Origin: Myxococcales bacterium SG8_38
GTDB taxonomy: Bacteria > Myxococcota_A > Polyangia > Polyangiales > Houyiibacteriaceae
Reading direction: 5' to 3'
Assembly: GCA_001303415.1 (NCBI GenBank)
Contig: LJTN01000056.1
Coordinates: forward strand, 1-36,053
Length of the DNA: 36,053 nt
Shown here: positions 1 to 7,729 of the stretch, in pieces
How positions within the stretch are numbered: position 1 is the stretch's first letter
How the letters are laid out: each line of letters starts with the position of its first letter
Position numbers and translations under genes: made by a program
Notes under the pieces: model-generated
Seen by the model: only the letters and a program-made list of their open reading frames with translations
The model's database searches: none
What the model was told of the DNA's origin: nothing

Positions 1-801
1 CCCGCGTTGGCCCGCGAGTTTCCCGGGAGGCTTTGGTTCGACCGCAACGCGCCGTACGCAGGCATCCCGCCCGGGAGGGACGTTTCCGCGATAGCCCGCA
101 CCTTCGTGGCTTTCGGGCAGCGCTCCGTCCCCTACTTGATTCCGCTTCTCGACCACGAGAACGCCGACATCCGTTACTACGCCACGCTTCTTGCTGCGGA
201 GTTCGTGCATCCCGACCTGGTTCAGCCGGTCGGGCGTCGATTGTTCGACGCGGACCCGGGCGTTCGCAGCAACGCGTATCGCACGTTGAGCGTGCTCTAC
301 GCCTGCGAGGTCGAGTTCACCCAGCTCATCGAGCGGCTGAGAGCCCTGGCCCGGGACGGCCGGAAGCTACAGAAGCAGATCACCTCGATCGATGCGCTAG
401 GGCGCTTGCGGGATACGGATTCGTTCGAGTTTTTCGTGTCGCTGCTCGAAAGCCCCGAGGCCGAGGTGGTGCGTGCCGCCCATGCGAGCTTGGTCCGCCT
501 CGCCTGCCAGGACTTTGGCACCAGCAAGCGCAAGTGGATCTCCTGGTTCGACAAGCATGGGGGGCGGCATCGCGTCGAATGGTTGATCGATGCGCTCATG
601 CACCCCGATGAAAGACTCCGGCGGCGGGCCGGCGACGAGCTCACACACCTCACCCAAGAGTACTTCGGCTATGAGCCGGGTCTTTCGAAAAAGGAACGCG
701 AAGCGGTGCAACAGAAATACCGCCTGTGGTGGGGCCGCGTTGGATTTCGTCTGTTCCTCGAGCCCGAGCCCCACGATTCTGGTCAGCCGCAGCGCGAGTG
801 A
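1..801 (+). CDS. HEAT-repeat-like protein, 5' end outside window
   Basis: The frame is open from base 1 to the TGA at 799-801. The TTG at 7 is the first possible start codon, but it is unlikely to be the real one. The protein aligns by eye along its whole length with the C-terminal two thirds of the minus-strand protein at 3842-4852, so about 100 or more N-terminal residues probably lie upstream. It consists of amphipathic helical pairs typical of HEAT-like repeats (for example VPYLIPLLD followed by IRYYATLLAAEF). It ends in a Trp-rich block with TSKRKWISWF, EWLIDAL and QQKYRLWW. No signal peptide or membrane helix is visible. The family usually serves as a protein-interaction scaffold and nothing here points to an enzyme. 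It lies 36 bases before the regulator gene on the same strand and may be co-transcribed with it. The partner is unknown. Confidence 0.75.
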   Translation, partial: PALAREFPGRLWFDRNAPYAGIPPGRDVSAIARTFVAFGQRSVPYLIPLLDHENADIRYYATLLAAEFVHPDLVQPVGRRLFDADPGVRSNAYRTLSVLYACEVEFTQLIERLRALARDGRKLQKQITSIDALGRLRDTDSFEFFVSLLESPEAEVVRAAHASLVRLACQDFGTSKRKWISWFDKHGGRHRVEWLIDALMHPDERLRRRAGDELTHLTQEYFGYEPGLSKKEREAVQQKYRLWWGRVGFRLFLEPEPHDSGQPQRE

Positions 802-837
802 TAAACTCGACAGCCTTCGTTTCAGCGAGCTAACCGT

Positions 838-3252
838 GTGCGAATCCCGAGGCTTCTGACAATTCTGGGCCCCGCGTCCGTTCTCTATGTTCTCGCGGCG
901 CGGGTCTCTTCAGACACCGCATCGTCGCCGTCGTGGTGGGTGGCTTTGTCGTCGTGTGCCTTTGCGTTGACGCCCCTTGCGGTCGCAGGCACGAGGAGCG
1001 TCCGCCGAAGCGCCTCCAGGTTGGCCGTGATGGGTCTCGGCATCGCCATCGCGATCGCTTCGGCGCGCAGCGGCTCGCCTGCGTTCGAACGCGCCCACGA
1101 TATCGCTTGGCTCGGCGTGTCCGTCGTCATGCTCGATTTGGTGCTGCTGCGTGCGACCCCGACCATCGTTCGGTACGGCTCGCTTGCGGGATTCGTGACG
1201 GCCGCGGTTGCGGCGTCGCTGCTTGCAAACGCAGGCTGGATTCCCGAGTCCGGGATTGCAGTGGTGGTCGTCGCTGGCATGCTGGCCGCCGGCGCTCTTC
1301 ACCAGATCTTGCTCGTCGAACGAGGCCACACGCTCGAAGGCGCGCTGTCCGGCGTCGCGTTGGTGGGCCTCGCCGTGGCTCTCGCATACGCTTGGCTTGG
1401 TCGCTTCGACGCTCCGTTGGCCGTCACGATCGAGCTCATGGTGGGCGCGCTGCTCTGGTCCGGGCACCTGGCTTGGGTCGACCCGCGATGGCGTTCATTA
1501 CGGCGCGTTGGAGTGCCTTTGATGGTGGCGAGCGGCTCGATCTTCCTGCTCGCCTATGCAGTCGCTTTGGCGCAGCCGTTGGGACGCTGGCAGCTCGGCA
1601 TGCTTGGACTGGGCTGTGGCATTGCGTGGTGGGCCGTCTTCTCTCTTGCACGGCGGATTTCGAGCCGGGCTGCATGGAGCTTGCCGGATCGCGTCTCCGG
1701 CGGGGCAGAGTCCGCCAGGCGCAATCTACTCGGAGCGACGACCGTCGAAGAGATTGCATCCGCCGTCGTGGCTCCATTGAACCGAGCATTCAACGAGAGC
1801 GATGGCGAGACCGAGCTCTACACGCTCGAGCCGTCGCTTCGAATCGCACTCGGCGCCGGCGACCGGGTGACAATCCGGTCTGCAGAGGTTCCAGAGCCCA
1901 TCTTGAAGGAAGTCTTCGCCGGGGAACAAGGCGCCATCTTGGATTTCGCCGATCTGCGCACCAGGGTGGTGCGGGAGCCTGCCATTCGCCCGTTGGTAGA
2001 GATCATGGAGGCGCGTTCGGTAGGAGCGATCGTTCCTTGCATGCACGACGGTCACGTCGAAGGCCTGCTCCTGGTTCCGCTGGCGGGCCGCTCGGAAACC
2101 CTTTCCCTCGTCGATCGCGAAGAGCTCGTCGAGTTGGGAGGCGTCCTAGGTGGTGCGCTTGCCTCCGCTCTCGCCCAGCGACGTGCGGAGATACGCATCC
2201 ATCGGCTCTCGACGTTGCACCGCGAAGCAGAGCGCCGCATCGGCCTGCTCGAAGGGGAGGTGGAACAGTTGCGGGGTCAATGTCACGTGCTCGGGCGGGG
2301 GCTCGCCGAGGATCAGACGTTGCACGTGGCTTACAGCCCATCGATGCGGCGCGTACAGACGCGGGCGATAGAGCTCGCGCCGCTCGACGAGCCCGTGCTG
2401 CTCGTCGCACCCGCGGGATCCCCGCTGCTGCCAGTGTCTCGCTTCATTCACGATCGTGGGCCCCGCTGGGAGGCGCCCTTCGTCGTTGCGGACTGCTCTG
2501 CCGCGTCTCCCGATCAGGTGATGGCCTTGCTTTTCGGCTCGCAAGAGGACCGGTACGCGGGCTGGTTCCACTCCGCCACCGGCGGAACTCTGTTACTGCG
2601 TGACCTCCCCGCGCTCCCGATGCCTGCCCAAGCTCGCCTCGCCGCGGCTCTATGCAAGTCGGAATCCCTTTCCGAGCATGGCGCGGAGGAGCAGCCGATC
2701 CCGCCGCGGATCTTGGCTACGTCTCGGATTCCGGCGAGCGAATTGCGACGGCGCGATGCTCTCGACGGAGACCTGGCTGCATTGCTATCGGGTCGAGGGC
2801 TCGCGATTCCGGCTTTGCGCGAGCGGCGCGAAGACATCCCGTCCCTGGTCTTGCTCGCGATCGACAGAGCATGCCGCATCCTGGCCCGAGATCCGGTCGG
2901 CATCGATCAAGACGCGATGGAAGCGCTGATCGCCCACGACTGGCCCGGAGACGTGGCCGAGCTCGAGCTGGTCATTTCGCTTGCGGTTTCGAAGACGAGC
3001 GCCAAGACGATCCCCGTCCGTGATCTGCCACCTCTGGCTTGGCCGGAAACGGCAAAGGAAGAACCGCTCGACGGCACCTATCTCGAGGTCGAGCGCCGCC
3101 TCTTGGAGCGAGCATTGCAACGAGCCGGCGGAAACAAGAGCGAAGCAGCCCGGCTGCTCGGCCTCAAGCGCACGACATTCCTCGACAAGCTGCGGCGCCA
3201 CGGGCTCGAGCAGCGCGCGCGGCATGACATGGGCGGGTCCGCGGTGAGGTGA
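838..3252 (+). CDS. Membrane-anchored sigma54-activator-like protein with degenerate AAA+ domain and Fis-type HTH
   Basis: The 804-residue protein starts at GTG. Residues 1-270 hold about ten hydrophobic helices. A GAF-like region follows at about 290-450, then a short coiled coil (about 455-490). Next comes a recognisable sigma54-activator AAA+ fold (about 500-720) and a C-terminal Fis-type HTH (about 750-792, with GGNKSEAARLLGL). The ATPase motifs are ruined. The Walker A region reads APAGSP (524-529) with no GK. Walker B reads GGTLLLRDL (582-590) in place of the family GGTLFLDEI. The GAFTGA loop is replaced by DRYAGWF (571-577). The sensor II arginine of WPGNVREL is Ala707 (WPGDVAEL). The surrounding fold signatures LRERREDIP and LLFG remain. 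It probably binds DNA while tethered to the inner membrane, without ATP-driven open-complex formation at sigma54 promoters. This is inferred from motifs, and its targets are unknown. Confidence 0.85.
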   Translation: MRIPRLLTILGPASVLYVLAARVSSDTASSPSWWVALSSCAFALTPLAVAGTRSVRRSASRLAVMGLGIAIAIASARSGSPAFERAHDIAWLGVSVVMLDLVLLRATPTIVRYGSLAGFVTAAVAASLLANAGWIPESGIAVVVVAGMLAAGALHQILLVERGHTLEGALSGVALVGLAVALAYAWLGRFDAPLAVTIELMVGALLWSGHLAWVDPRWRSLRRVGVPLMVASGSIFLLAYAVALAQPLGRWQLGMLGLGCGIAWWAVFSLARRISSRAAWSLPDRVSGGAESARRNLLGATTVEEIASAVVAPLNRAFNESDGETELYTLEPSLRIALGAGDRVTIRSAEVPEPILKEVFAGEQGAILDFADLRTRVVREPAIRPLVEIMEARSVGAIVPCMHDGHVEGLLLVPLAGRSETLSLVDREELVELGGVLGGALASALAQRRAEIRIHRLSTLHREAERRIGLLEGEVEQLRGQCHVLGRGLAEDQTLHVAYSPSMRRVQTRAIELAPLDEPVLLVAPAGSPLLPVSRFIHDRGPRWEAPFVVADCSAASPDQVMALLFGSQEDRYAGWFHSATGGTLLLRDLPALPMPAQARLAAALCKSESLSEHGAEEQPIPPRILATSRIPASELRRRDALDGDLAALLSGRGLAIPALRERREDIPSLVLLAIDRACRILARDPVGIDQDAMEALIAHDWPGDVAELELVISLAVSKTSAKTIPVRDLPPLAWPETAKEEPLDGTYLEVERRLLERALQRAGGNKSEAARLLGLKRTTFLDKLRRHGLEQRARHDMGGSAVR

Positions 3253-3256
3253 TGCG

Positions 3257-3841
3257 ATGACTCCGATTCTGCTCTGGGACGTCATGGGCACGCTCGTGCA
3301 CGACCCGTTCTTCATCGAGATGCCGCGGTTTTTTGGTATGACTTTCGATGACCTGCTCGAAGCAAAGCACCCGAAGGCGTGGGTGGAATTCGAACGAGGA
3401 GAGCGCTCCGAAGAGGAGTTCCTAGAAGGCTTCTTCGCGGACAGACGCGAGTTCGATCGGAAGAGCTTCGTACAATCGGTCCGTTCCTCGTATCGATGGA
3501 TCCCGGGGATGGAAGAGCTGCTTCGCGAGCTCCGCGAAGCTGGATGCTCAATGCACGCATTCTCGAACTATCCCATCTGGTATCGGTTGATCGAAGAGCG
3601 TCTTCGACTGTCGCGCTTTCTCGAGTGGACGTTCGTCTCGTGTCTCACCGGGTTTCGAAAGCCGGAGCCTGCCGCCTATGTCCACGTGCTACAGGAGCTC
3701 TCCGTAGCGCCCGACCGTTGTCTCTTCATCGATGATCGGCCGAGGAACTGCGAAGCAGCTCGCCAGGAGGGCATTCATTCCATTGTATTCGAAGGGGCGG
3801 CGCAGCTGCGCTCCTCGCTCGAACGCATGGGCGTCTTGTAG
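3257..3841 (+). CDS. HAD-superfamily hydrolase-like protein with altered motif I
   Basis: This is a 194-residue HAD protein of the haloacid dehalogenase/phosphatase type. Motif I is WDVMGTL, so the nucleophile Asp8 is present, but the +2 position is Met10, where phosphatases have the general acid/base Asp (DxDGT). Motif II is the Ser of SNYP. Motif III is the Lys of FRKPEP, and motif IV is FIDDRPRN. A helical cap of about 70 residues separates motifs I and II. The Met at +2 argues against simple phosphatase chemistry. Dehalogenase-type members also lack Asp there, but the substrate cannot be guessed. The gene starts four bases after the regulator stop, so the two are very likely co-transcribed. 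The next gene converges with zero spacing. The HAD assignment is firm and the activity is unknown. Confidence 0.88.
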   Translation: MTPILLWDVMGTLVHDPFFIEMPRFFGMTFDDLLEAKHPKAWVEFERGERSEEEFLEGFFADRREFDRKSFVQSVRSSYRWIPGMEELLRELREAGCSMHAFSNYPIWYRLIEERLRLSRFLEWTFVSCLTGFRKPEPAAYVHVLQELSVAPDRCLFIDDRPRNCEAARQEGIHSIVFEGAAQLRSSLERMGVL

Positions 3842-4852
3842 TCAATCTCGCCCACGTTCGGCCCACCAGCGTCGGTAGCGCTGCTGTACGTTGAGAAAGG
3901 CAGCGCGCTCGTCGGTTTCGGAAAGCGGCTCCAAGAAGCGAGTTAGCGCCCAGAGCTCGCGGGAAGCGAGCAGTCGGATATTGGCTCTGCCATCCCCGAG
4001 CCCTTCGATCAACCATTCGGTACGCGCCTGTTCCCTTCGCTCGGAAAGCCAACGAAGCCAGGATTCCTTGGAAGAGCCGAGCTCGTGCGCGGTCAAGACG
4101 CGCAAGCCGACGCGTGAGGCAGTTGCAACGCCGCGATCGAGGTCCGCGAGCAGCTCGACGAAAAGCGCCGTCGAAGCGTCGTCACGAAGCTGCGTCAGCG
4201 CGGAGATCGCGCGCCTCCTGAGCGGTGACGGCTGGCTGGCGTCCGACGCCTGGCGGCGGAGCTTGCCTAGGGCCGTCTGGTATGCGGGCTCGTGTCGGTA
4301 CTCGTTCAGCAAGTGGCGCGCGACGCGGCGGCAGTCCAGATCCTCGTCGAGCGCGGCCCGCGCCAACGGCTCGATCAGCCCAGTGTGTGAATATGCCGCG
4401 CAGACCAATGCAGCATGATAGCGGACGGTCTGCCGCGGGAGGCGCATGAGGCGATCCAAGTAGGGGACCGCCTCGTGTGCGAATGCCGCCAGGGCCGCGG
4501 CGGTGGCCGAGATCTCGTCTGGACGCGGCAACTCGGAGCCGACGATCAGTGGGGCATGCCACAGCGGCTCTGGGAAGCACTTGGCGATCTCCTCGAGCGC
4601 GAAGTTTCCGAGCGGAAGGAGCCGTCGAATGATCGGCCCAATTTGCGCCGGCTCGAGCGTCCGCAACTCCGCGACGAGGGATTGAGCTTGCTCGGCCGGC
4701 GTCTGCCCGCGGACGTTCGGCACGGTCGGGCGCCGAACGGCTGGCGGTGGAGCTTTCTGTCGAACGTGAGACCCTCCGTCCTCCGTGCGCTCGATCCGCT
4801 CCGTTGGAAGCACCCCTGCTGGAAGGAAGTGCTTTCGCCCTGACCCGTTCAT
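3842..4852 (-). CDS. HEAT-repeat-like protein, paralog of the protein at 1-801
   Basis: The 336-residue protein starts at ATG (bases 4852-4850). It has a Pro-rich N-terminus (about 1-50) followed by HEAT-like helical repeats. These include VPYLDRLM followed by VRYHAALVCAAY, and a Trp-rich end with SSKESWLRWL, EWLIEGL and QQRYRRWW. The same blocks occur in the same order in the protein at 1-801, so the two are paralogs flanking the regulator/HAD pair. There is no signal peptide. On the minus strand a TATAAA hexamer (4865-4860) sits about 7 bases before the start codon, and a GGGG stretch sits 3 bases before it. The mRNA may therefore be leaderless or have a very short leader. The role is probably protein binding, and the partner is unknown. 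Confidence 0.8.
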   Translation of the reverse strand: MNGSGRKHFLPAGVLPTERIERTEDGGSHVRQKAPPPAVRRPTVPNVRGQTPAEQAQSLVAELRTLEPAQIGPIIRRLLPLGNFALEEIAKCFPEPLWHAPLIVGSELPRPDEISATAAALAAFAHEAVPYLDRLMRLPRQTVRYHAALVCAAYSHTGLIEPLARAALDEDLDCRRVARHLLNEYRHEPAYQTALGKLRRQASDASQPSPLRRRAISALTQLRDDASTALFVELLADLDRGVATASRVGLRVLTAHELGSSKESWLRWLSERREQARTEWLIEGLGDGRANIRLLASRELWALTRFLEPLSETDERAAFLNVQQRYRRWWAERGRD

Positions 4853-4934
4853 TACCCCTTTTATACCAGGATGCCTCGAGATTTTGGGCGGCGCGCTAGT
4901 CGAGGCCTCATTTTGCGTTCAAACTGCCCGTTTA

Positions 4935-5909
4935 ATGTACCGAATGATCGTGCGTGAGCTGGGCGGGCCGGCTTCCCTCCTGCGCGAGGAGATCCACTCC
5001 ATTTCAGCGAGACCGGGCGAGGTCGTCATCGATGTGAAGGCCGTCGGCTGCAACTTCTTCGACATCCTCATCACACAAGGGAAGTACCAAGTCCGACCGG
5101 AGCTGCCCTTCTCCCCTGGAGCGGAGGTCGCAGGAACGGTGCGGGAGGTGGGCGAGGGCGTGGAAGGTCTTTCCGTCGGCGATCGCGTGAGCGCGCTTCT
5201 CGACTATGGGGGCTTTGCTTCTGCAATGGCCGTTCCGCGGGGCCGAGTCTTTCCCATGCCCGCCGGAATGACGTTCGAAGAGGCAGCCGCGTTGGGGCTC
5301 GTCTACCAGACCTCCTATGTCGGTCTCGTGCGGCGGGCCAATCTGCGGGAGGGTGAAACGCTGCTCGTGCATGCCGCCGCAGGTGGCGTCGGTCTGTCCG
5401 CCGTGCAGATCGGGGTGGCCCTCGGCGCGCGCGTCATTGGAACCGCGGGCAGCGCCGACAAGCTCGAGCTCGTGAAGCGAAACGGCGCGCATGCCGTCAT
5501 CAACTACCGGGACGAGAGCTGGGTCGAACGCGTGAGGGAGCTGACGGGAGGCCGTGGCGCCGACGTCATCTACGATCCAGTGGGCGGTGATACGTTCGAC
5601 AAGTCGATGAAGTGCATCGCCTTCGAAGGCCGCATCTTGGTCATCGGCTTTGCCAGCGGATCCATCCCGTCGGCCCAGATGAACCGCGTGCTCCTCAAGA
5701 ACATCTCCTTAGTCGGCCTGCATTGGGGTCTCTATTTCAAGGAAAATCCCCGAGTGCTCCAAGAGGCGCAGGAAGCGCTCTTCAGCCTCCATGCGGAAGG
5801 CAAGATTGCACCCTTGGTTTCAGAGACTTACCCCTTGGATCGGGCCAGCTCCGCACTGGTTGCGCTCGGCTCCCGCAAGACCACGGGCAAGATCGTCCTG
5901 ATTCCCTAA
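4935..5909 (+). CDS. NADPH:quinone oxidoreductase, medium-chain dehydrogenase/reductase family
   Basis: This 324-residue enzyme belongs to the zinc-independent quinone oxidoreductase branch (QorA/zeta-crystallin-like). An N-terminal GroES-like barrel carries GCNFFDILITQGKY and PGAEVAGTV. A Rossmann domain follows with the nucleotide loop AAAGGVGLSAVQIG. The C-terminus has TTGKIVLIP. No catalytic or structural zinc cysteine set is seen. The open frame extends upstream to 4785 into the divergent gene, but homology begins only at MIVRELGG. I chose the ATG at 4935; the ATG at 4944 is equally possible. The expected reaction is NADPH-dependent reduction of quinones or enones, and the physiological substrate is unknown. 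The 3' end overlaps the convergent chelatase-like gene by 4 bases. Confidence 0.9.
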   Translation: MYRMIVRELGGPASLLREEIHSISARPGEVVIDVKAVGCNFFDILITQGKYQVRPELPFSPGAEVAGTVREVGEGVEGLSVGDRVSALLDYGGFASAMAVPRGRVFPMPAGMTFEEAAALGLVYQTSYVGLVRRANLREGETLLVHAAAGGVGLSAVQIGVALGARVIGTAGSADKLELVKRNGAHAVINYRDESWVERVRELTGGRGADVIYDPVGGDTFDKSMKCIAFEGRILVIGFASGSIPSAQMNRVLLKNISLVGLHWGLYFKENPRVLQEAQEALFSLHAEGKIAPLVSETYPLDRASSALVALGSRKTTGKIVLIP

Positions 5910-6304
5910 TCCTCGCCGTTCGAGAGTCCCGCAAGCGCCTCCTGGCATCGCTCGATGACGGCGTCGATGATGCCCGAGTGGCCGCCGAGCGGCGGCGCCA
6001 TCACGAAGGAGACGCCGGCATGAGCCTCGGCCGCCTCGGAGACGAGCCTCGGCAAGTCCTCTGTGACGTGCCGACCGAGAGCGAGCATGAACGGATGGGC
6101 CACGACGAGCGTGGCTCCCTGCGCGACGCACCGAGCGAAGCCTTGCGCGATGGTCGGCTCCGCGATTTCCATGTGCGCCGCCTCGACGATTGCATCGCCA
6201 CCCAGTCGGTCCTTCACGCGAGATGCTATCTCGTCGAGAAGCGCATTGGCCTCGTTCCGCCGACTGCCATGGTCGATCAACAGAAATGCGCGGCGCTCGC
6301 TCAA
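5906..6304 (-). CDS. CbiX/SirB-like sirohydrochlorin chelatase family protein
   Basis: This is a single-domain, 132-residue class II chelatase-like protein. The family signature LLIDHGSRR near the N-terminus carries the metal-binding His, and AHMEIAEPTI carries the second conserved region. HPFMLALGRH matches the HPFxLxxGRH segment of CbiX/SirB. Proteins of this size act as homodimers that insert Co2+, Ni2+ or Fe2+ into sirohydrochlorin for cobalamin, F430 or siroheme synthesis. No other tetrapyrrole gene is in the window, so the metal cannot be assigned. The only suitable start is TTG (6304-6302), supported by a GGAG about 7 bases upstream. A TTGACA hexamer lies upstream (separate entry). It follows the kinase gene on the same strand after an 82-base gap. 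Confidence 0.85.
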   Translation of the reverse strand: MSERRAFLLIDHGSRRNEANALLDEIASRVKDRLGGDAIVEAAHMEIAEPTIAQGFARCVAQGATLVVAHPFMLALGRHVTEDLPRLVSEAAEAHAGVSFVMAPPLGGHSGIIDAVIERCQEALAGLSNGED

Positions 6305-6333
6305 ACGAACACTCCACCGGATCGCATGCTGAG

Positions 6334-6362
6334 GTTCTGGGACTCGGTCTGCTCCATGTCAA
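6334..6362 (-). promoter_or_regulatory. Possible sigma70-type promoter for the CbiX-like gene
   Basis: On the minus strand a perfect TTGACA (bases 6362-6357) is followed after 17 bases by CAGAAC (6339-6334). The second hexamer matches the -10 consensus at only 3 of 6 positions. It would give a leader of about 25 bases before the TTG start at 6304. The -35 match and spacing are good but the -10 is weak, so this is only a candidate. Confidence 0.3.
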
Positions 6363-6386
6363 GAACGACGGGCCGCGGCGGACGTC

Positions 6387-7247
6387 CTAGACGCAAGCTG
6401 CAAGCGCCCGCTCGACCGCGCCCACGTACGAGCCGCCGAACAAGTTGACATGGACCAACAAGGGATAGAGCTGATAGAGCGGCACCCGCTCGTCTGCGCC
6501 GGGCGCAAGTGGCGATACTTCCTCGTAGGCTGCAAACACGCGTTCGCCGAAGCCTCCGAAAAGGCGCATCATCGCGAGATCGACCTCTCGGTGCCCACCA
6601 TAGACCGCAGGGTCGATCAGACACGGCCGTCCGAGCTCGTCGACATGCAGGTTGCCTCCCCAAAGGTCACCGTGAAGGCGCGACGGAGGCTCCGCGGGGC
6701 CCGCCCGCTCGGCCAAAGCACTGCTCAACGCCTCGAACCTCGCGCGGCAGGACCCATCGATCAACCCGCGATCACAAGCGAGCCGCAACTGCGGCTCCAA
6801 GCGGGACTGCCAATAGAACGAGGGCCAATCCGCGGCCGTGGCATTCGATTGTGGAAGTCGCCCGATGTAGTTGTCGTGATCGAGGCCGAACGTCGGTGCG
6901 CCGAAAGCATGAAGGGCAGCCAGCGACCGACCCAGCTCTTCGTCGAAGTCCGGACGCCGTCTCGCGGCGATCAGCAGCTCGAGCGCGAGATACGCAGGCT
7001 CCTCGTCCGACACCGCGAGCACCTTCGGAACTCGAATCGCCTCGGCGCGATCGAGCCAGACGAGGCCCCGCGCCTCCGCGCCGAACATGTTTGGCGGCGG
7101 GCTCGGGTGCGTCTTGACGAAGATGTCGCGGCCGTCCTCCAAGGAGACCTCGAAGGCTTCGTTGATGTCGCCTCCGCCCAGCCGTTTGGCCGCTCGCACT
7201 TCGACGCCGAGTCGCCGTTGCAGGCTCGCGCGCAGCTCCGGGCTCAT
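6387..7247 (-). CDS. Fructosamine-3-kinase family protein
   Basis: This 286-residue protein has an aminoglycoside-phosphotransferase/protein-kinase-like fold. Visible features are the N-terminal GGGDINEAFEV loop, the nucleotide-binding lysine in IFVKTHP, GLDHDNYIG, the catalytic loop RLHGDLWGGN, and the metal-binding DPAVYGGHREVDLAM. This set is characteristic of the fructosamine/ketosamine kinase family. Family members phosphorylate ketosamines formed by protein glycation so that they fall apart. The start codon overlaps the stop of the phosphatase gene by 4 bases (ATGA), and Escherichia coli-type and other genomes also pair such kinases with small phosphatases. The link to protein repair is an inference from family and context. 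Confidence 0.9.
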   Translation of the reverse strand: MSPELRASLQRRLGVEVRAAKRLGGGDINEAFEVSLEDGRDIFVKTHPSPPPNMFGAEARGLVWLDRAEAIRVPKVLAVSDEEPAYLALELLIAARRRPDFDEELGRSLAALHAFGAPTFGLDHDNYIGRLPQSNATAADWPSFYWQSRLEPQLRLACDRGLIDGSCRARFEALSSALAERAGPAEPPSRLHGDLWGGNLHVDELGRPCLIDPAVYGGHREVDLAMMRLFGGFGERVFAAYEEVSPLAPGADERVPLYQLYPLLVHVNLFGGSYVGAVERALAACV

Positions 7248-7726
7248 AGGCGATGACGCTCACGGATGTGTTGAAGCAGACCACGACAGGCCGCTTCGCA
7301 AATATCGAGCACCGTCTCGAAGCCGTCACCTTCGCCGTAGTAGGGGTCGGGCACCTCGGCGTCCTGTGGCGAGTGCGGGTCGAAATCGCGCAGTAGCTGG
7401 ATCTTGCCATGCGCTTCCTCGTGAGGCGCGAGCTCTCGCAGGTCCGCCAGGTTCGAATGATCCATGACGATCAGGTAATCGAAATAGTCGAAGTCCTCGG
7501 TGGTGACCCGGCGTGCCGGGCCGCGAACGTCGAGGCCGCGACGGCTACCAGCCTCCCTGGCCCGGCGGTCGGGAGGGTGACCCACGTGCCAGTCGCCGGT
7601 TCCTGCGCTGTCGATCTGAACGAGCGCGGTGAGCTGCTCCGCCTCGAGTAGCCGTCGCATGGTGGCTTCAGCCGTGGGTGACCGGCAAATGTTTCCAAGA
7701 CAGACGAAGCAAATACGGACGGGCAT
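7244..7726 (-). CDS. Low-molecular-weight protein-tyrosine phosphatase
   Basis: The 160-residue protein opens with the P-loop C9-LGNICR-S16 (CxxxxxRS), which holds the nucleophile Cys9 and the phosphate-binding Arg15. The general-acid loop DPYY begins at Asp127. DSAGTGDWHVG matches the family core, and the length is normal. The family hydrolyses phosphotyrosine. In this setting, overlapping a fructosamine-kinase-like gene by ATGA, a role in removing sugar phosphates or phosphate from glycated proteins is conceivable but unproven. It begins 3 bases after the stop of the upstream oxidoreductase, so 8749 to 6387 reads as one tightly packed operon. Confidence 0.95.
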   Translation of the reverse strand: MPVRICFVCLGNICRSPTAEATMRRLLEAEQLTALVQIDSAGTGDWHVGHPPDRRAREAGSRRGLDVRGPARRVTTEDFDYFDYLIVMDHSNLADLRELAPHEEAHGKIQLLRDFDPHSPQDAEVPDPYYGEGDGFETVLDICEAACRGLLQHIRERHRL

Positions 7727-7729
7727 GGC

